47,988 bases of DNA from Vibrio sp. 99-8-1 (GTDB taxonomy: Bacteria > Pseudomonadota > Gammaproteobacteria > Enterobacterales > Vibrionaceae), in NCBI RefSeq assembly GCF_013114595.1, contig NZ_VTXE01000037.1, forward strand, positions 1 through 47,988. Reading direction: 5' to 3'. A program made the translations under genes and the position numbers. Positions 44,104-47,988 of the stretch are shown here, one piece after another (within the stretch, counting starts at the first letter, position 1; each line of letters opens with the position of its first letter). Below the pieces are notes generated by a model. It was not told where the DNA came from and made no database searches. It saw only the letters and a list, made by a program, of their open reading frames with translations.

Positions 44104-45150
44104 TCAGTTATAACGAGTAAATTTTTTCGGATCAAATGCCGCTCTTACTGCTTCTCCAATAAAGGTTACCATCACCAATACTGATACAATTGCGACAACC
44201 ACAGATATGACTATCCATGGAGAATCTAAGTTCGACTTGCCTTGTTGCAACAACTCTCCCCAGCTTGGTGTTGGAGGCATCAATCCAAGGCCTAAGTAAT
44301 CTAATGCGGTTAATGCTGTGATATTACCGGCAATAGTAAAAGGCGCTAAAGTAACTATCATTACCATGGTATTTGGCAATATATGCTTAAATAGTATTCG
44401 TGATGTGGTCGCACCAATAGCCCTAGCGGCCAACACATACTCTCTAGCTGATTCTTTATAAGTCATGGTTCGCATGTACCAAGTCATACCCATCCAGCCA
44501 AACAGTACATTGATTAAAACAAACAGAGTAAATGTAGGTTGAATGATCGAAACTAATATCATAATCACATACAAAAATGGCACCATAGACCAAATTTCTA
44601 TCAATCTTTGTACAATAAGATCAAACTTCCCTCCCCAAAAACCCATTGCACACCCAACCGCAGTGCCGATGGAATAAGAGATAATCATGGTAATTAATGC
44701 AAACCCCATTGCGATGCGAAAACCATAAACCAGTCTGGCTAGCACATCTCTCCCGATGACGTCTGTACCCAAGTAGTGTTTAGACTCAAAATTTGGGCTT
44801 ACTGGAGGATAGTCACCGGAAAAATCTTGTTCGTAAGGATTCCATGGCACAATCGGCAGCAGGACAAAGTCACCATTATCTTGTTTTTGAAAATGAGCCT
44901 TTAACTGCCGGTAATTCACTTCGGCACTGTAGCCAAGACCAAAATCGCTGCCGAGTTTTACATCACTCACAATGGGAAAACTGTATTCACCCTGATAACG
45001 AACAACCAAGGCTTTGCTATTTATCAGCAGCTCAGCAAAAATAGACAAAATCAGCATGCAAGATAAGATGATAAACGACCAATACCCTCGTTTAATCTGC
45101 TTAAATCGACGTATTTTCTTATAGGTAACAGGATCAAGTTCTATCATCAT
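44104..45150 (-). CDS. Peptide ABC transporter permease (DppC/YejE type)
   Basis: The 348-residue inner-membrane permease has an N-terminal helix (residues 24-45), a periplasmic insert with FESKHYLGTDVIGRDVLARLVYG, and a BPD-type core with five more helices. The EAA loop is seen as EYVLAARAIGATTSRILFKHILPN. It overlaps the partner permease by 4 bp and precedes the binding-protein gene. Confidence 0.92.
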   Translation of the reverse strand: MMIELDPVTYKKIRRFKQIKRGYWSFIILSCMLILSIFAELLINSKALVVRYQGEYSFPIVSDVKLGSDFGLGYSAEVNYRQLKAHFQKQDNGDFVLLPIVPWNPYEQDFSGDYPPVSPNFESKHYLGTDVIGRDVLARLVYGFRIAMGFALITMIISYSIGTAVGCAMGFWGGKFDLIVQRLIEIWSMVPFLYVIMILVSIIQPTFTLFVLINVLFGWMGMTWYMRTMTYKESAREYVLAARAIGATTSRILFKHILPNTMVMIVTLAPFTIAGNITALTALDYLGLGLMPPTPSWGELLQQGKSNLDSPWIVISVVVAIVSVLVMVTFIGEAVRAAFDPKKFTRYN

Positions 45151-46178
45151 GCGCCCCCAAACTTCACACGTGGGTCCACAAGGGCAACACAGATATCGGA
45201 AACAATGTTTCCTATTAACAGCATCAAGGCGTTAATGGCAACAATACCCATTACCACCGGATAATCCCTCTCAATAATAGACTCGTAACCTAACAGGCCA
45301 ATACCATCTATATCGAAAATAACCTCGATTAAAAATGAGCCTGTCATAAAAAACAGCAGTGAATTACCAAAGTGGCTTGCGATAGGAATCAAGCTATTTC
45401 GTAAAGCATGCTTACGAACCGCCTTGCGAAAAGGCAAGCCTTTAGCGATAGCCGTGCGGATGTAATCAGCCGATAAGTTTTCCATCAAGTTATTTTTCAT
45501 GGTCATGGTGAGAGTGGCAAAATCACCAATCAAATAACAAATTAGCGGCAAAACAGCATGCCAGAGAATATCTTTAATTTGTTCAGAGAGAGAAGATAAG
45601 TCATCGAAATCATCTCCTGTGAATCCTCCCATAGGAAACCATTCAAGATGATATGAAAACCAAGTGATCAGTAATACACCCACAACATAACCCGGTAGAG
45701 CATAACCAATAAAAATGGCGATGGAGGATGCTGAATCAAAAAAGGAGCCATGCTTAATGGCTTTATAGTAACCAAGTGGTATGGATATAAAGTAAGCGAT
45801 GAAAAAGGTCATTCCACCATAGAACAGAGAGACAGGCAGACGTTCAGCTATCATATCGGTTACTGGTTCATAATAACGAGTTGACTCACCAAAATCCAAA
45901 GCAAGCAGTTTGGTTAGCCATTGCCAATATGCCTCGACGACCGGTTTATCCAAACCATAGAACTGATTTAGCTGATCAATTTGATCCTGTGATAAAGCAC
46001 TACTGGCACCGACATCACTTATTGCAACAGCCGTCTCACTGCCGCTAAACTGCATACTCGACAGCATCCTCTCCACTGGCCCACCCGGTACCAGCCGAGT
46101 AATAGCAAAAATCAGTATGGTGATGCCAATAAATGTAGGAATGACTAACGCAGCTCTGCGTAAAAAGTAGTCAAGCAC
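45147..46178 (-). CDS. Peptide ABC transporter permease (DppB/YejB type)
   Basis: The 343-residue permease starts MLDYFLRRAALVIPTFIGIT, the usual DppB/OppB N-terminus with TRLVPGGPVERM. The EAA loop is DYIRTAIAKGLPFRKAVRKHALRN, and the last helices contain GVVAINALMLLIGN-like residues (MGIVAINALMLLIGN). It is the first gene of the operon; upstream lies a MITE-like element, so the promoter must be close to 46180-46213 or run through the element. Confidence 0.92.
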   Translation of the reverse strand: MLDYFLRRAALVIPTFIGITILIFAITRLVPGGPVERMLSSMQFSGSETAVAISDVGASSALSQDQIDQLNQFYGLDKPVVEAYWQWLTKLLALDFGESTRYYEPVTDMIAERLPVSLFYGGMTFFIAYFISIPLGYYKAIKHGSFFDSASSIAIFIGYALPGYVVGVLLITWFSYHLEWFPMGGFTGDDFDDLSSLSEQIKDILWHAVLPLICYLIGDFATLTMTMKNNLMENLSADYIRTAIAKGLPFRKAVRKHALRNSLIPIASHFGNSLLFFMTGSFLIEVIFDIDGIGLLGYESIIERDYPVVMGIVAINALMLLIGNIVSDICVALVDPRVKFGGA

Positions 46179-46213
46179 TCAATCAATTCTCCAATTCCGT
46201 TTGTGACCAATCT

Positions 46214-46478
46214 TATACTCAAGTGACCTCAATATGCAGGATTCATAGCAACATCAACAAGTTCAGTTCAAGAAAAATAATGGAAGGAATGGTATTCCCT
46301 TTCAAGATTATCTGACGCAGAAATGGGCGTGTTGATGTGCTCCCAAAGGGCGAGTTTTATTGGCCCCTGCTCTGTGTTACTGATTCTTGCCGTAGAATGA
46401 TTATGCCTTCAAATCAGTGCCTTGATCAGCAGCCAATAAACTCTCGCTGAACAAGCACCTTGAGGTCACTTGAGTATA
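46214..46478. mobile_element. MITE-like element with 19-bp perfect terminal inverted repeats
   Basis: TATACTCAAGTGACCTCAA (46214-46232) is repeated exactly, in reverse complement, at 46460-46478, bounding a 265-bp non-coding element. A TA dinucleotide at each end could be the target duplication of a Tc1/IS630-type transposase; this is unproven. The first 125 bases are about 70% like a second copy at 46860-46996. No transposase is present. Confidence 0.75.
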
Positions 46479-46859
46479 TTTGCTATCCATCAAATATTGC
46501 TTTACTTGCTACTTCAAACCCTAGTGTGGACATGGGGAAAAAGCCTAACACTATGAATTTTAGCCACATTTATTTCCATTCTATAAAGGCAGTATAGATC
46601 ATTTTGTTAACAACTTTAAGTTAACGGACAGCATTCTCTATAAATAATAGATAAATTACTCAATGCGTACAGTAAAAGCATTTATTGGATAATACTGGTG
46701 AGGTAAAAACATGATTTTAATTAAACAGTTAAGTGAAAGCCATCGTATTAACAAGCACTCTCTAGGCACAAAACAGCACAATAACGCCCCTAACAAGTGA
46801 GAGGGAGTTACGGTACTGTTTATAAGTGGTAATTTACGGTTAATCTAACAATATGCGGA
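46479..46859. other. Intergenic region between two repeat copies
   Basis: These 381 bases hold a possible 29-codon gene (46711-46800) described separately. No other gene or terminator is clear. TTGTTAACAACTTTAAG and TATAAATAAT (about 46600-46650) are promoter-like but poorly spaced. Confidence 0.35.
46711..46800 (+). CDS. Possible 29-residue peptide gene
   Basis: ATG at 46711 follows GTGAGGTAAAAAC, a good ribosome site, and the frame stops with TGA at 46800. The peptide (MILIKQLSESHRINK at the N-terminus) is basic, polar, Asn/Lys-rich, with no hydrophobic segment. Nothing similar is recognised. Only the ribosome site supports it. Confidence 0.25.
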   Translation: MILIKQLSESHRINKHSLGTKQHNNAPNK

Positions 46860-46996
46860 TATACTCAAGTGACCTCCATGGATTAGATTCAGAGTTACAT
46901 CAACAGGTTCCGTTCAAGAAAGATAATCGAAGAAATGGCCTTCCCCTTTCAAGGTTATCTCACGCAAGAATGAGCATCTTTAAGTTAGTTGAGTAT
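46860..46996. repeat. Degenerate second copy of the MITE-like repeat
   Basis: TATACTCAAGTGACCTC (46860-46876) starts a stretch that follows the first copy base by base (for example ACATCAACA, GTTCAAGAAA, CCCTTTCAAG, TTATCT), in the same orientation. The right end reads TTGAGTATT near 46996, a decayed version of the terminal repeat. It is about 137 bp, so it lacks the second half of the longer copy. Confidence 0.7.
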
Positions 46997-47007
46997 TTAC
47001 AGTGCAC

Positions 47008-47595
47008 TTAATCATTATGGCAGTCAGACAACAGAGTATTTCTCTTATTATCACGCACCAGTGTCCAGTGAATGCCCTCTAAGGCGCCCGCAAATTTCCA
47101 CAGCAATTTGACATCCACATCATCACCGTACTCTTTTTTTACCAGCATAAAAGATTTAACCGCACCTAATGACATAAAGGTTTTAACATCAGAAATGCCC
47201 GAACGAATGGCCATTCGCTCGAGATTTAATTGCATATTAGGTAGGTCTCTAAGCCGCAAACTATCAAGTGACTTGGGGCAGGATTTAAAGTTTAAAGCGC
47301 ATTGGATTGATTCTCGAACCAATAGGTCTAACTCTTCATAGTCAGAATCAAGCAGATAAGTAACATCAAAGTAATTTACTGTCGTTACTTTCTGTTTCTT
47401 AATTTGGCAATAACGCTGACAGTTCAGAGCTTCCAATTTTGAGTCGAGATCACCTCCCCCTCTCAAAAACAACCGCCCTTTAGCGATAAGCGCATACATT
47501 GCACCATCTAAAAACAGTCCTCGGCCTCCAAACATTGAGCGATTCTTGTTGTTTCCAAACCGAGTCATATAGTCAAAAAATCTTTGGTCTCTCAT
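47008..47595 (-). CDS. tfoX: TfoX/Sxy family regulator of competence
   Basis: The start was set at ATG 47595 (MRDQRFFDYM), with AAGGGTTTAATA upstream, rather than eight codons earlier. The 195-residue protein has the TfoX N-terminal domain (RSMFGGRGLFLDGAMYALIAKGRLFLRGG) and the TfoX C-terminal domain (RLRDLPNMQLNLERMAIRSGISDVKTFMSLGA ... LWKFAGALEGIHW). TfoX turns on natural transformation genes, and in V. cholerae its translation depends on chitin through the TfoR small RNA. Vibrio also has a paralogue, TfoY, whose leader carries a c-di-GMP riboswitch; no such riboswitch is visible here, and remembered gene order near serC favours TfoX. Confidence 0.82.
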   Translation of the reverse strand: MRDQRFFDYMTRFGNNKNRSMFGGRGLFLDGAMYALIAKGRLFLRGGGDLDSKLEALNCQRYCQIKKQKVTTVNYFDVTYLLDSDYEELDLLVRESIQCALNFKSCPKSLDSLRLRDLPNMQLNLERMAIRSGISDVKTFMSLGAVKSFMLVKKEYGDDVDVKLLWKFAGALEGIHWTLVRDNKRNTLLSDCHND

Positions 47596-47800
47596 TATTA
47601 AACCCTTAGCAAGACACATAAAAACAGCGACCGATATTTATCGTTCGCGTGGTAATGACAAAGTGATTTAAAAATTAAACGCTATTTTTTTAGATATATG
47701 GCTATCTTGCCATTTAAAAATTGCTCTTCGGCAATAAGCAGATAATACTTATCATGAATGAATTTAAAAGGTGTCTTGAGGATCAATCCGCTTGATTAAC
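47596..47800 (-). promoter_or_regulatory. Structured tfoX leader
   Basis: Read on the minus strand the leader contains ATTGC-CGAAGA-GCAAT followed by TTTTT (about 47732-47751), ATGGC-AAGATA-GCCAT, and GCGAACGAT/ATCGGTCGC (47627-47648, one mismatch) just before the ribosome site. Such structure is consistent with the masked tfoX leader opened by TfoR in V. cholerae. Pairing with a TfoR homologue is inference. Confidence 0.4.
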
Positions 47801-47988
47801 AAATATTTTTATCACATGTAAAAATAAATATATAAATATCATAAAGTTACAGAATTCATGAATAATATTTTGTTACAAATCAATAAGATAAAAAATTTCC
47901 ATCAGAAGGCTAATTATAATGATTTTAATTGCTAGGATCCGCAAAGTAGATGTACTATGGCGTTCAAGAATTTAGGACAATATATATG
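47801..47988. other. AT-rich right edge
   Basis: This very AT-rich stretch probably contains the tfoX promoter and the upstream region of the next plus-strand gene. An 18-codon frame begins at ATG 47920 after CAGAAGG, and the window ends in TTAGGACAATATAT followed by ATG (47986-47988), a possible start of a gene that continues outside. Neither can be confirmed. Confidence 0.25.

Noticed and set aside
46780..46860. Possible integron attC site (CCCCTAACAAGTGAGAGGG)
   Set aside because: It resembles Vibrio attC ends at first sight, but lacks a proper RYYYAAC core and a matching GTTRRRY partner, and no integrase or cassette array is present.
47596..47800. c-di-GMP (GEMM) riboswitch before tfoX
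   Set aside because: The conserved GEMM blocks around GGGACGCAAAGCCTCCGG are absent on the minus strand, so a TfoY-type riboswitch is unlikely.

Overview
The window reads as a chromosome-1-type segment of a Vibrio or close Vibrionaceae relative. The evidence is the protein content: a PheS/PheT pair next to a hemerythrin-diguanylate cyclase, a 368-residue PurC, DUF3334, DUF3392 and DUF3581 proteins, and TfoX. It also rests on a gene order that, from memory, resembles V. cholerae between tfoX and pheT, read backwards. Moderate-to-low G+C, a near-consensus SOS box and a PurR box fit a gamma-proteobacterium. No rRNA, tRNA, CRISPR array, intact prophage or complete transposase was seen.

Layout. 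Bases 1-110 hold what looks like the right end of an IS200/IS605-type element. Then, on the minus strand, come pheT and pheS (182-3585), a hemerythrin-GGDEF cyclase, and a short block of small genes (RRM protein, an unlisted 31-aa membrane peptide, a 60-aa Cys/His protein behind an FNR-like site, DUF1289, YjbR). The translation operon thrS-infC-rpmI-rplT (6979-10148) follows. It carries an AUU start for infC and a striking tRNA-Thr(GGU) anticodon-arm mimic before thrS. From 10.3 to 18.2 kb lie yqfB, DUF3581, an ICMT-like methyltransferase, a YdiJ-type FAD/Fe-S dehydrogenase, a CheC-like DUF3334 protein, DUF2786, a membrane J-domain protein and a zinc-ribbon protein.

From 18.5 to 30.8 kb: SOS-regulated sulA, PurR-regulated purC, a DoxX-like membrane protein, two overlapping orphan periplasmic binding proteins (one GlpV-like), an unknown 125-aa protein, a DExH helicase, DUF3392, sanA, a DASS anion/Na+ symporter and trxB. 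From 31.0 to 40.5 kb: cydDC, serC, a YdgA-like DUF945 protein, a pseudo-receiver/cNMP/histidine kinase with its cognate receiver protein, and a small outer-membrane barrel. From 40.5 to 46.2 kb lies a five-gene peptide ABC operon. The last 1.8 kb has a MITE-like element with perfect 19-bp terminal repeats, a related degenerate copy, and tfoX with a structured leader.

Functional themes: translation factors under autogenous control; redox and anaerobic adaptation (TrxB, CydDC, two FNR-like sites, hemerythrin-DGC); stress control (SulA); and signalling proteins. No complete new defence or mobile system is present. The most unusual items are the DUF3334 CheC-type active-site signature, the membrane-spanning Sel1/J-domain protein, the permease-less binding-protein pair, the kinase whose receiver domain lost its aspartate, the thrS anticodon mimic and the MITE family. 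Several start codons were re-assigned from ribosome sites and remembered homologue N-termini, as noted in each entry.
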